A DNA stretch of 64,000 bases from G963674665 sp963674665 (GTDB lineage: Bacteria; Desulfobacterota; Desulfovibrionia; Desulfovibrionales; Desulfovibrionaceae), in NCBI GenBank assembly GCA_963674665.2, contig CAXXPL010000009.1, forward strand, positions 62,001 to 126,000. The letters are read 5' to 3'. Numbering within the stretch: position 1 is the stretch's first letter; each line of letters opens with the position of its first letter. Positions 53,637 to 62,637 of this stretch are shown here, piece by piece. A model generated the notes under the pieces. It was not told where the DNA came from, did not search any database, and saw nothing but the letters and a program-made list of their open reading frames with translations. The translations under genes were made by a program, and so were the position numbers.

Positions 53637-54037
53637 GGGCGCGCACCTCAAACAAGAGTGTAGAACGGGACACCGCACCCTTTGCCTGAGGCGGCGTGAA
53701 CGAGCCGCAGACCGTGCATCCGAATTAGCGAGTCATCCGGAAATACATTGATTTTTTTCAATATGTTTCCGGAGAATCACATCGCAACCAGGTTTCCTGA
53801 TTACCCAATGAGAAATCCCCTGTCTGTGCATGGGGCTTGATGCCAGCTTTGAAAAACATATGCTATTGCTCCTGGTGCCCGGTCCGGTCGGCCCGTCTGG
53901 AGTTGTATAGCCATATGGGGGCGTCTGCGCCGAACTCTACGAACAGGCAAACCAGGTTGGCATTCACGGTTGTCATCTGGTATGGATAAGGATGCCGTAA
54001 CGCTACGCACAACGCACCTTTTCGCAGGGGGGGAGGT
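53637..54037. other. 400-bp intergenic region, no gene seen
   Basis: An AT-rich run (TTGATTTTTTTCAA near 53748-53761) is a near-palindrome and could be part of a terminator or promoter. Nothing else is recognisable. Confidence 0.45.
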
Positions 54038-56248
54038 TTGAGCAAATCGCCATCGATTCTATCCTCGGCTTGTCTGGACACCTTGCAGCACGTCATCAAG
54101 GAGTTGAGTCTCGCTGTCGTGCTGTTGGGTTCCGATATGAGGATCATCAACGCCGACGAGTTGGCCGCCACAGCCCTTGGGGGGCGACAGGCCGCGGCAA
54201 AGGGCGTCCATTTCGTCTCTCTTCTGCGGCAGGAGCTCGGCGGACAGCAATGTGACGACATTCAAGCGAGCCTGGAAAAAAGAGCCTCTGTCACCTTCGA
54301 GCTTGGAGACAGCGACAAGGTATTTGAGTGCCAGGCGATTCCCCTGGTGAAGGAGTCCAGCGACGGTGCCGCCATGTTCGTGGTATTCAAGGAGGTAACC
54401 GAACTGCGCAGAACCGACGAAAGTCTGCGCCGCGAACGGCAGCGGCACATCTTCCTCATGGAGGCATTGCCCGGCTTTCTGGTCCTCGTGGGGGGCGACA
54501 AGCAGATCCATTACAGCAATCGTCGATATCGCAAGCTGTTCGGCAAGGACTTCCATTGGGAGGCATTTTGCGAACGTTCAAAAACATCCCCCAGCGCCCC
54601 GTCTTATGAGGACATTTTGGGGCAGCAGTCCATGGAATGGGAGTGGCGGGGCGAGAAGGGGCGTTATTACCAGCTTTATACCCATCCCATGACCGATGAG
54701 GACGGGTCGTTGAAGGTCATCATCCATGGGGTCGATATCACAGCCCGGAAACAGGCCGAAATGGTCCTGCGGCAATCCCACGACGAACTGGAGTGCCGTG
54801 TGCAGGAGCGGACGGCTGAATTGAAGGCGTCCGAGGACCGCTTTCGCGCCGTAGTGGAGGATCAGACTGAGCTCATTTGCCGCTTTGCCACGGATCGCGC
54901 CATCTATTTTGTGAACGGCGCTTTTTGCAGGTTCTTCGGTTGTGCGAGGAGCGGACTCATTGGCGCCAGGTTCCTTCCCGGCGTGATCGAGGAGGACCGC
55001 TGGATCATCGAGGACGTATTCGACCAAATATCTCCAACGCAGGCTTCCCGAACTCTGGAGTTTAGGGTCAAACCCGAGGGCTCCCCCGAATGCTGGCTGC
55101 GCTGGAACATTCGCGCCATCCACGACGCCAAGGGTCGACTGGTGGAATATCAGGCTGTGGGCAGCGACGTGACCAGCCTGCGCCAGGCGGAAAAGCGCTA
55201 TTTCAATCTGATCCAGAACATGCCCATCATCATCTTCGCTTTGGATTACGATTTTCAGCTCGACTTCATCAACGATACGAGCACGACGATAATGGGGTAT
55301 TCCCCTGAAGAGGCGCTTTCGACTCCTGACTGGTTTTTCCAGGGAGTGCACCCGGAAGACCGGCAGCAGGTACGCGAGGTCATGTTTTCGTATCCCTTGC
55401 ACGACCAGGAAAAGGCGTTGGCCGTGGAATTTCGTTTCCACCACCGCAAGGGGTATCTCGTGAATCTTTTGGCCAGGCCCATCCCGGCCGACAGACGCCC
55501 CTCCTCGGGAGTCTTCGACCGGGTGGAAGGCATCATCATGGATGTGACCGAGCGTACTTTCCTGGACAAGATGCTGGTGCAGCGCGAGAAGTTGAACACC
55601 CTGGGTGCGATGTCGGACGAACTGGCACACGAAATACGCAATCCGTTGTTCGCCCTGGGCGGATATGCCAGGCGTTTGAAAAAACGGCATCCCGAGTTGA
55701 TGGAGGCCGGGGTGATCCTCGAGGAAGCCCTGCGGCTGGAGAAGCTTCTGGACCGCATCCGAAAATACCTCGAGCCTGTGGCTGTCGAAACCAGGCCCTG
55801 CGAAGTGAACATTCTCCTCAACTTCAGCGTGGACATCCTCTCCGGCAACTTGTCAAAGCGGATGGTCAACTTGGTCATGGACGTGGAAGAGGGCATTTCC
55901 GTGATTCACTCAGACCCGGACGTGCTCTCGCAAGTGTTCATGAATCTCATCACCAACGGCATGAACGCGGTGCACAGGGGTGGCACCATCCATGTCTCCA
56001 CCTATGAAACGCCGCAGCACGTCGGCGTTGTCTTCAGACTCTCCCCCATGAAGCAGGCTCTGCGTGGCAGGGAGCAGATGTTCATGCCCTTCGAGATGGA
56101 CGAGGAAGGAGTGAATCTGGCAGTGAGCTACCGGCTGCTCAAGAATGTTGAAGGACTGTTGGACATCCAACAGAACGGCGAGGGCGCTCACTTTACGGTG
56201 TTGTTGCCCAAGAAAGGGAAGAATCGGACGCCCGGGGAGACAGAATAG
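54038..56248 (+). CDS. Multi-PAS kinase-like protein with degenerate ATP-binding domain
   Basis: 736 aa. Only a TTG at 54038 is available near the 5' end; a GGGGGGAGG run ends 1 bp before it, which is close spacing, so the exact start is uncertain. No membrane helix. Four PAS-like domains: about 15-125, 135-240, 265-385 and 388-515, with a coiled coil near 240-262. The HisKA part is good (LAHEIRNPLFALGGY, His 531), and the N-box reads NLITNGMNAV. The HATPase then lacks the DxGxG G1 box (VVFRLSPMKQ in its place), and the G2 box is GVNLAVS rather than GTGLGLA. ATP binding is therefore doubtful; it may be a scaffold or phosphotransfer partner. Confidence 0.88.
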   Translation: MSKSPSILSSACLDTLQHVIKELSLAVVLLGSDMRIINADELAATALGGRQAAAKGVHFVSLLRQELGGQQCDDIQASLEKRASVTFELGDSDKVFECQAIPLVKESSDGAAMFVVFKEVTELRRTDESLRRERQRHIFLMEALPGFLVLVGGDKQIHYSNRRYRKLFGKDFHWEAFCERSKTSPSAPSYEDILGQQSMEWEWRGEKGRYYQLYTHPMTDEDGSLKVIIHGVDITARKQAEMVLRQSHDELECRVQERTAELKASEDRFRAVVEDQTELICRFATDRAIYFVNGAFCRFFGCARSGLIGARFLPGVIEEDRWIIEDVFDQISPTQASRTLEFRVKPEGSPECWLRWNIRAIHDAKGRLVEYQAVGSDVTSLRQAEKRYFNLIQNMPIIIFALDYDFQLDFINDTSTTIMGYSPEEALSTPDWFFQGVHPEDRQQVREVMFSYPLHDQEKALAVEFRFHHRKGYLVNLLARPIPADRRPSSGVFDRVEGIIMDVTERTFLDKMLVQREKLNTLGAMSDELAHEIRNPLFALGGYARRLKKRHPELMEAGVILEEALRLEKLLDRIRKYLEPVAVETRPCEVNILLNFSVDILSGNLSKRMVNLVMDVEEGISVIHSDPDVLSQVFMNLITNGMNAVHRGGTIHVSTYETPQHVGVVFRLSPMKQALRGREQMFMPFEMDEEGVNLAVSYRLLKNVEGLLDIQQNGEGAHFTVLLPKKGKNRTPGETE

Positions 56249-56978
56249 CCCCCCTGACCAGCATACCCACCTAGGGTAATACAATAAGGATTCGCCCGAG
56301 GAGCGGTATGAATGCTCCAGACACCTGCAGTGGCAGATCCTTTCCATGAATCACGCTGTCAGGGGCGCCAGAAACAGAAAAAGGGCCAATGGTTTCATCG
56401 CAAACCCCTGAACCTTTGCGCCTCTTCGAGGAGTTCAGTCTCGGTAAAGTGCTCAGAACTGGATGCGGGAGAGCCGGTCGTTATAATAATTGGCGAGGGA
56501 TGGCGAACTTGTCGCTGTTCCTTGAGGAGCAGGCCGTTGAGCCGATGCACAACCATGCCGTGTACCTGCCGCGTTTCACGCCAAGCAGGCCGGCTTCAAG
56601 GGGGGCGAACCCGCCCTGTGCTGGTCAATGCAATGGAAACGCTTTTCTCTGGCAAGCTTCCTGATTTCACTTGGATTCAGACTGCTACGGCGTAGCTCCG
56701 TGAGCGCATACAGAAGATCAGCGTACGCTTGGCCAGCTCTTCCGTGCATGCTGCGAAGGGGCGCGAAACCTGGAATACGTGAAGGCTCTGCAACGTATTT
56801 TGAAACGGATGCTAGAGCATTTGCGGGAAAAATGCAGGTAGCGTGAGGAGCATGCGCAAGCGATTGTGTTTGATGCGCGGCAACGGGCATTCTGTTTTTT
56901 GGCATTAGCAGGCAGTATTGCCCAAGAACAAAGTGGATTGAAGGGTGATGCTCGATCCAGAAAGTCGAAGCCCTAAGT
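56249..56978. other. 730-bp region without a convincing gene
   Basis: A minus-strand open frame (56576-57040) overlaps the end of the next gene and has no domain or ribosome-binding site. Near 56812 the sequence CTAGAGCATTT resembles the start of the dispersed repeat, but the match does not continue. Confidence 0.45.
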
Positions 56979-58112
56979 CTATTTGGCAGTACTCTGCACA
57001 AATTCGTTAAGCTTCTGTTTATAGATTGAGACAAATCCACTTCGCCCCTTACCCAACCGCAGAAGCTTTTCGTACTGATTTGCCGCGATCATGCGCCATC
57101 GAGGATTGGGACGCATCAAAGCGTACCACTTAAGCAGGTGCAATGTGTGCGGACAAATGGGGCTTGTCTCTGCATGTTGAATCACCAAGTTGCTCTTGTC
57201 GCTGGAGGAAAGAAAACATAAAAAAAGGCCCATGGAAAAATATTCTTCAGAGCTGAGATTCTTCTGTATATTTTTGTCGTCTAGTGGCGGATGTTGATAT
57301 GGAGATGATAAAAAATTGGAATTTGAAGGTAGTGTGTCGTTGAACATGTTCTCGACACAAAAAGATAGAAATTCTTTGCTGAAATGTTCAATGTCCCGCC
57401 GGAGGACAAGTTCTTTCTTGTTTTCAATCCGAAATCTATTGAAGATATTATCAACAGTTTTTGATTTATTCAACAACAGATACGCTGTCGCCATGGCATC
57501 AATGTGAAGAAGTCGTAATCTTGCATGTTTTTGTTGCAATCTCAGCAACAGCCTCTCCATTGTCTTCCATCTGATGTCATGATGCATAAGATAGGAAAAA
57601 GGCGCTGGATTGTAAGCCTGGGCCGGAGCAGCACGTACGAATATAACAACATTCGCGGCAGGGGATTTTTGAATGACGTCTTCAACGAATTTTATAAAAC
57701 GATATACATATGTCTGCTTACTCACGACAGGTTCATACTTATGTGCCACATGACGGGCCAGATCTGGTGACGCTTCCAGGCAGGTGCGCTGTGCCGTCAT
57801 GATATAGTTATTATCCACATGACGATAAACTCGCCAATTGTGTGGTTCATGAAATGTATTAATAAAAATTACGTCTTCAGAAGAAAGATTGTCTTGAGGA
57901 GCCAATACATTGATTAATTCAGGTGCGTCATCACCAAAATGGCTGCTCAGTTCATCGTTGGTAACTATTGACTGAAATACATTGTCAATTGAACAATTGG
58001 TATTCAATGTTGCGAAAGTTGAGCGAATGTGCCTATATATAGTGCATTCGCCACGACGCTCCAACTCTTCACTCACATTTCGCGCCTGGCAATTTCCATA
58101 ACAAATGTACAT
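56979..58112 (-). CDS. WcbI-like protein (possible polysaccharide-modifying enzyme)
   Basis: 377 aa with GAGGT properly spaced before the ATG at 58112. The N-terminal MYICYGNCQARNV resembles the GNCQ nucleophile loop of WcbI-type proteins, and a later HIDAMA segment could carry the partner residues; this assignment is tentative. The C-terminal ~120 residues are unassigned. The gene is clearly more AT-rich than its neighbours and lies beside tRNA-Ser, which fits horizontal acquisition. WcbI-like genes occur in capsule and surface-glycan loci. Flagellin lies 1.2 kb away, so a role in surface or flagellar glycan modification is possible but unsupported. Confidence 0.6.
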   Translation of the reverse strand: MYICYGNCQARNVSEELERRGECTIYRHIRSTFATLNTNCSIDNVFQSIVTNDELSSHFGDDAPELINVLAPQDNLSSEDVIFINTFHEPHNWRVYRHVDNNYIMTAQRTCLEASPDLARHVAHKYEPVVSKQTYVYRFIKFVEDVIQKSPAANVVIFVRAAPAQAYNPAPFSYLMHHDIRWKTMERLLLRLQQKHARLRLLHIDAMATAYLLLNKSKTVDNIFNRFRIENKKELVLRRDIEHFSKEFLSFCVENMFNDTLPSNSNFLSSPYQHPPLDDKNIQKNLSSEEYFSMGLFLCFLSSSDKSNLVIQHAETSPICPHTLHLLKWYALMRPNPRWRMIAANQYEKLLRLGKGRSGFVSIYKQKLNEFVQSTAK

Positions 58113-58590
58113 CGCTACCTCACGTCATTAGCCCGGCAACAACAAGCCACATCTGGATGACTCCCCGGCCTGACACCAAGCTAACCTGGCATATCTCGCC
58201 GTTTTTGCATATAATAACATCCACAGAGATCCCATGATCGTGTCACGTTGATGGTAGGTGGCTGGATGTCCAAGCGCAAAAGTAAAAGAGCAAATTTCAT
58301 CGACGATGTCCAGGTCGCGAACGACTGCCGGACAGGTCAAGCGGGGGCAACTTCTTCGCTCGCTCCTGCGTGGCATCGACCCGTTCCCTCACATCGACCG
58401 CCTGTTGAGTCCCATGAGCAAGCATTGACATTGGTTCCCTCATAATTCCAAATCGCCTGCTGAAACATCCCGGAATTTCATGAGGAGTGCCCGAGTGAAT
58501 ACAACGATGTGCTCGAATTTCTGAAAAAGGCGGGCAGTCATGGCGGGGTTCCTCAAGCGGCATGCGGGAAATCGCTGCTTGGCGAGCTTC
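58113..58590. other. 480-bp region between the WcbI-like gene and tRNA-Ser, no gene seen
   Basis: Short frames only. The sequence next to the tRNA 3' side is a typical place for integration scars, but no direct repeat of the tRNA end is recognisable here. Confidence 0.45.
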
Positions 58591-58630
58591 ACAAACAGAA
58601 AAGGGCTACGTTTGTGTGACGTAACCCTTT
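58591..58630 (-). terminator. Terminator of tRNA-Ser
   Basis: AAAGGG-n-TACG pairs with CGTA-n-CCCTTT (58600-58630); on the minus strand the T-run TTTTCTGTTTGT follows. The plus strand also has a T-run (GTTTTTC), so it may work in both directions. Confidence 0.8.
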
Positions 58631-58637
58631 GTTTTTC

Positions 58638-58731
58638 TGGCGGAGAGGGAGAGATTTGAACTCTCGATAGAGGTCTACCCCCTATACTCGCTTAGCAGGC
58701 GAGCTCCTTCGGCCGACTCGGACACCTCTCC
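58638..58731 (-). tRNA. tRNA-Ser (anticodon GCU)
   Basis: 94 nt on the minus strand. The acceptor stem GGAGAGG pairs with CCTCTCC, followed by discriminator G and an encoded CCA. The anticodon loop reads CTGCTAA, so the anticodon is GCU (codons AGC/AGU). The long variable arm is typical of class II tRNA-Ser, and the T-loop is GTTCAAATC. Confidence 0.95.
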
Positions 58732-58927
58732 GTATGTGAGCATTGTTTTGGTAAATCAAAGCAATGCTGTGGAAACAAGATCAATACGCACCTTGTCCGG
58801 ACTTTGTCAAGCATGGGATTGGCGAAACACGGGAATTGATTCGGGGAATTATCTCCGACGCGGGAAGCAAGGTATCTTTCGAGTATCTGGAGTCGCACCA
58901 AGGAGGATTTTTTTATGTAAGGAAACC

Positions 58928-58954
58928 TAAAGACTCGGAGATTTTTGCCGAAAA
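58928..58954 (+). promoter_or_regulatory. Sigma-28 (FliA)-type promoter upstream of flagellin
   Basis: TAAAGACT, 11 bp, then GCCGAAAA: a close match to the sigma-28 consensus TAAAGTTT-N11-GCCGATAA with exact spacing. It implies a transcript start near 58962 and a 5' leader of about 325 nt before the flagellin ATG. The leader contains an extra GGAGG at about 59202-59207. Confidence 0.7.
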
Positions 58955-59288
58955 ATAAGACAAGCCATCTTTTTAATGTCCCGCCACTGTAATACCCGCA
59001 AAATGTAAATAAATACTAAAGCAAAAGTTACGAAATGGGAGCCAACCCACCGAATACTGGTTGTTTGTGCTCTGCATGTTCGATGTGGCTCGTGTACTTC
59101 AAGGTAAAGACTGTGTAAATTTTTCTTTTCAAACCCATAAAGTTCCATGGCCAACAGTCGATCTAGTGAGTGAGCATGCACATGCATGGAAAATATTTAA
59201 AGGAGGATCGGTTTAGTTCTTTTCAGGTTTGGATGTTTCAATCGGCCAGGCAAGGAAGCTCTGGTTATGAATTCAAGGAGGAAAAACA

Positions 59289-60200
59289 ATGTCTCTGGTT
59301 ATTAATCACAATTTGATGGCAATGACGGCGTCCCGCAACCTGCGGTCCGCGTACGGCGATCTCGGAACCTCCGTTGCCCGGCTTTCCTCGGGTTTGCGGA
59401 TCAACACCGCGGCTGACGATGCCGCCGGCCTGGCCGTTCGCGAGCTCATGCGCGCGGACATCGCGGGTTTGAACCAAGGCGTGCGCAACGCCAACGATGC
59501 TATCTCCCTCATTCAGACGGCTGACGGCGCCCTGGGCGTCATCGATGAAAAGCTGATCCGCATGAAGGAACTGGCCACTCAGGCCGCCACCGGTACCTAT
59601 ACCTCGGATCAGCGCCTGATCATCGACTCGGAATACCAGGCCATGGCCTCGGAAATCACCCGTATCGCCAACGCCACGGACTTCAACGGTATTTATCTGT
59701 TGAACGGCAACCTGTCCGGCGCCGCTTCCACCCACTCCGGAAGCGGACTGGTCTCCACCGGCCCCATGAAGGTGCACTTCGGTACCGCCAACGACAGCGC
59801 GGAAGACTATTACTACATCCAGATCGGCATCGCCACCGCTTCGGCCCTGGGTGTGGGCAACGCTTCCGACAACAGCACGACAGCTGCCTCCGCGGGCTAC
59901 TCCATTTCCACCCAGGAGCAGGCCCAGAAGGCCCTGGTGGCCCTGCAGCAGGCCATCGTGTCCAAGGACAAGATCCGCGCCAACCTCGGTTCGCTCCAGA
60001 ACCGCCTGGAAAACACCATCACCAACCTGGAAATCCAGGCCGAGAACCTGCAGGCTGCGGAATCCCGAATCTCCGACGTGGACGTGTCCCTCGAGATGAC
60101 GGAGTTCGTGCGGCAGCAGATCCTCACCCAGTCCGCCGTCGCCATGTTGGCACAGGCCAACTCCCTGCCCAGGATGGCCATGCAGCTCCTCGGCGGCTAG
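59289..60200 (+). CDS. fliC: Flagellin
   Basis: 303 aa, a short flagellin. The conserved D0/D1 N terminus (MSLVINHNLMAMTASRNL, then RLSSGLRINTAADDAAGLAV) and C terminus (ESRISDVDVSLEMTEFVRQQ ending in MAMQLLGG) are complete. The surface-exposed middle is only about 90 residues and Ser/Thr/Ala-rich (STHSGSG, DNSTTAAS), which could be glycosylation sites. It assembles into the filament after export by the flagellar type III system. A perfect AGGAGG precedes the ATG, and a sigma-28-type promoter lies 335 bp upstream. No other flagellar gene is in the window. Confidence 0.96.
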   Translation: MSLVINHNLMAMTASRNLRSAYGDLGTSVARLSSGLRINTAADDAAGLAVRELMRADIAGLNQGVRNANDAISLIQTADGALGVIDEKLIRMKELATQAATGTYTSDQRLIIDSEYQAMASEITRIANATDFNGIYLLNGNLSGAASTHSGSGLVSTGPMKVHFGTANDSAEDYYYIQIGIATASALGVGNASDNSTTAASAGYSISTQEQAQKALVALQQAIVSKDKIRANLGSLQNRLENTITNLEIQAENLQAAESRISDVDVSLEMTEFVRQQILTQSAVAMLAQANSLPRMAMQLLGG

Positions 60201-60226
60201 CACACGTTCTGAAAAACCGGTCAACA

Positions 60227-60256
60227 AAAAGCCGGGCCATGTGGCCCGGCTTTTCT
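60227..60256 (+). terminator. Flagellin terminator
   Basis: AAAAGCCGGGCC-atgt-GGCCCGGCTTTT, a perfect 12-bp stem with flanking A and T runs, 27 bp after the stop codon. The group II intron begins 9 bp further on. Confidence 0.93.
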
Positions 60257-60264
60257 CGCGTTTG

Positions 60265-60903
60265 GTGCGCCCGGCAGGGCGCGTGGTGCGTGAGCACCAT
60301 CCGGGCAGGTGTGGTGTGCCTGGTGACTAGGTGAAAGTCCTCCGCAGGCCCGACAAGGGGAACTGCTAGCCGGACGGCAAGGGTGTCCATCGCGAGATGG
60401 AATCTGAAGGAAGCCGCAGGCAAAATGCTGACCCGACGAACAGAAATCGCATACGAGGCGGTCATGCTGGGTGAGGGGGCCACTATCTTCAAAGCCCGAT
60501 ACTTGTACGGAAAGCATGGACGTATATGCGGCGGGTATAAGCAGGAAGATCGCGCGCATTACCCGGGGAGGTCTGTTCGCCAGCCATGCGCTATAGGCAC
60601 GGTAACGTGTCGAGATGGGCGAACAGAAGTCAGCCGAGGCCATAGTAGTCGACCTAACCACTCGACGAAGGGCCAAACCTGCCAAGCGAGGCATGAACAC
60701 TGTCTTCTGCTTGGATTGAGCAGATGCCCGAAAGGGGCCTTAAAGCTGGGAGTAATGGACGGAATCCATGAGGCAGGGCTGGGCGCTTATAGGACGGTAG
60801 ACATTCAGGACAACGAGCCGAATAGACAGGAACCGCCGTGGTACGGAGCCGTATGCCCGGTGGTGTGGGAGGACGGGGGGCGCGAGCCCCCCTCCTACCC
60901 GAT
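60265..60903 (+). mobile_element. ORF-less group II intron
   Basis: 639 nt beginning GTGCGCCC, the usual bacterial group II 5' end. Domain I landmarks follow (GTGAAAGTCCTCCGCAGG, AAGGGTGTCC, GAAGGAAGCCG). Domain V is the conserved hairpin from ACCGCCG to GGTGGTG (about 60830-60865). Domain VI is a GC-rich stem with a bulged A at 60897 in CCTACCCGAT, where the intron ends. No reverse transcriptase or maturase is encoded; only a short start of it remains at 60615. It sits directly behind the flagellin terminator, as many group IIC introns do, and its 3' end enters the adjacent ABC gene. Confidence 0.82.
60615..60719 (+). pseudogene. Remnant N terminus of the intron-encoded maturase
   Basis: 34 codons beginning MGEQKSAEAIVVDL, similar to the N-terminal leader of group II intron maturases (QKSAEAI pattern), then a stop. 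The sequence passes straight into the 3' structural part of the intron, so the reverse transcriptase body has been deleted. Confidence 0.6.
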
Positions 60904-62442
60904 GTGCCCTCCTCGGGGGGCGGTATGGACAATGCGCCCCATGTCCATACGGGTCATGTGGGTCATGGCCGGAAGAATGTCATCGTCATGGTGCGTCACC
61001 AGCACGAGATGCATACCCGACGCAATGAGCCTGTCGAGAATCTCCACCATGCCCTCCCTGGCCGGAATATCCAGTCCGGAGAAGGGCTCGTCCAGAAGCA
61101 GGATCGCCGGCTCGCCCACCAGGGCTCTGGCCAGGAACAGGGCGCGCAATTGCCCCGTGGAGACGCCGCGAAGAGGCATCCGGGCCAGGGAAGCCACGCC
61201 AAGCCGCTCCATCCATTTGTGAGCCTCGACCTTTTCCTCCTCAAGAGGGGGGCGGTACAGGCCGATGCTCTCCTCGAACCCGGAGAGCACAAGCCTTTCG
61301 CAGTCGATGTTGTAGCGGTAAGCGGCCTGGGAGCGGTCCGAGACCAGGCGTACGGCACGCCCCAGGTTCAGTTTCCCGGATATGTGCCCCCCATGCTCGG
61401 GCAGGTTATATGCGATGGAGCCCCCTGCCGCGGGATGCAGGTCACCGGACAGGAGGCGCAGAAACGTGGATTTCCCCGCGCCGTTGCTCCCCGACACGAT
61501 CCACTGTTCTCCGGGGCGCAGTTCCCAGAAAATATCATGCAGCACAGGCTCGCGCTCCACGTACACCGTTGCGTCGTGGATCCGTATCAAAGGGGGCGCG
61601 TTGTCCAAGTCAGGCAATGCATCCGGGTATGAGCTATTCGAAAGTGCCAGGGCGGAAAAATCCGTGGGGAGCATGGCCGGACGGTGATGCCTCTTACGGG
61701 GCGGTTCATATTCCTTGTCCTGGAGGATGCGCCCCTTATCCAGAAGTATTTCCCGGCACAGGCAGGAGGGAAGGCTGTCCGGACGGTGGGTGGCGATGAC
61801 GATAGTGGAGACCCGGGCCAGGTTCTCAAGCATTCCCTGCACATTGTTCATGGAGGCACTGTCCAGGCCGTTGCTGAACTCGTCCAGCAACAACAATGGG
61901 GGGCGGCCAAGGCTGGCCCTGGCCAGGAACATGAGACACAACTGCCCCTGCGACATGCTGGGCACACTGCGTTCGAGAAGGTGCTCCACGCCCATGTCGC
62001 GGGCCAATGCCCTGGCCTTGCCGCGCATATCCTCTCCAGGGTCGGAATAGAGCAGGGGGCCGTCGGAGAGCCCGCTGAGGATCAGGTCCTCGCCGGAAAG
62101 GTTCCAGCCCTGGCGTACATACAGTTCGAGAATGGCTGGCGAGGCCAGGTACACCATCTCCCTGCCGCTGATGGGCGATGAATCCGGACCCAAAGGAGTG
62201 TGCCAGGTCACATGCCCTCGTGTTCCCTGGTCCGGGTAGACCTCCCCGCGCAACAGCCGCAGCAGCGTGGACTTGCCCGAGCCGTTGCGCCCATTGAGCC
62301 AGATGTGTTCTCCGACGTGGATGCGCAGGTCGAGATCATGGAGGGCGGGTCGCTCCTGAAAGGTGACTCGGACGTTCTCCACGTCCACCAATGGGGTGGA
62401 GCATGTTTTGCTCTCGGTGATATCCTTAATACTTGTGTACAT
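60895..62442 (-). CDS. Twin-ATPase ABC protein (ModF-like)
   Basis: 515 aa from the ATG at 62442 (MYTSIKDITESK); the frame is open 33 residues further upstream and no start has a good ribosome-binding site. Two ABC domains in one chain: Walker A GRNGSGKST and GSNGAGKST, Walker B LLLLDEFSNGLD and ILLLDEPFSGLD, with atypical signatures SMSQGQ and VSTGQL in place of LSGGQ. There are no membrane segments. The layout is that of ModF, linked to molybdate genes in other bacteria, though its role is poorly known. The last two residues and the TAG stop are encoded inside the group II intron, so the native C terminus has been replaced. Confidence 0.85.
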   Translation of the reverse strand: MYTSIKDITESKTCSTPLVDVENVRVTFQERPALHDLDLRIHVGEHIWLNGRNGSGKSTLLRLLRGEVYPDQGTRGHVTWHTPLGPDSSPISGREMVYLASPAILELYVRQGWNLSGEDLILSGLSDGPLLYSDPGEDMRGKARALARDMGVEHLLERSVPSMSQGQLCLMFLARASLGRPPLLLLDEFSNGLDSASMNNVQGMLENLARVSTIVIATHRPDSLPSCLCREILLDKGRILQDKEYEPPRKRHHRPAMLPTDFSALALSNSSYPDALPDLDNAPPLIRIHDATVYVEREPVLHDIFWELRPGEQWIVSGSNGAGKSTFLRLLSGDLHPAAGGSIAYNLPEHGGHISGKLNLGRAVRLVSDRSQAAYRYNIDCERLVLSGFEESIGLYRPPLEEEKVEAHKWMERLGVASLARMPLRGVSTGQLRALFLARALVGEPAILLLDEPFSGLDIPAREGMVEILDRLIASGMHLVLVTHHDDDILPAMTHMTRMDMGRIVHTAPRGGHIG

Positions 62443-62637
62443 AAAAAAGTGTGTGATTATAGGTTGTTTTCGGCACGCCTTGCCAAACGAACACCCGCCA
62501 TGCACCAAAATTGGGCAGAGGACGGGTGCGGGTCTCTCCATGATGGAATGGAGGACCCCTTCGTTCCGGCACGAGGCCGGTGCTTCCCGAACAGACCAAG
62601 AAGAGTCAGGCAGCGGGAAGCTGCAATGGGGAGTGAG

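Noticed and set aside
56805..56850. Possible fourth copy of the dispersed repeat (CTAGAGCATTT)
   Set aside because: Similarity is limited to about 11 bases and the expected hairpins do not follow.
56576..57040. 154-codon minus-strand frame after the degenerate kinase
   Set aside because: It overlaps the end of the WcbI-like gene, lacks a ribosome-binding site and shows no domain.
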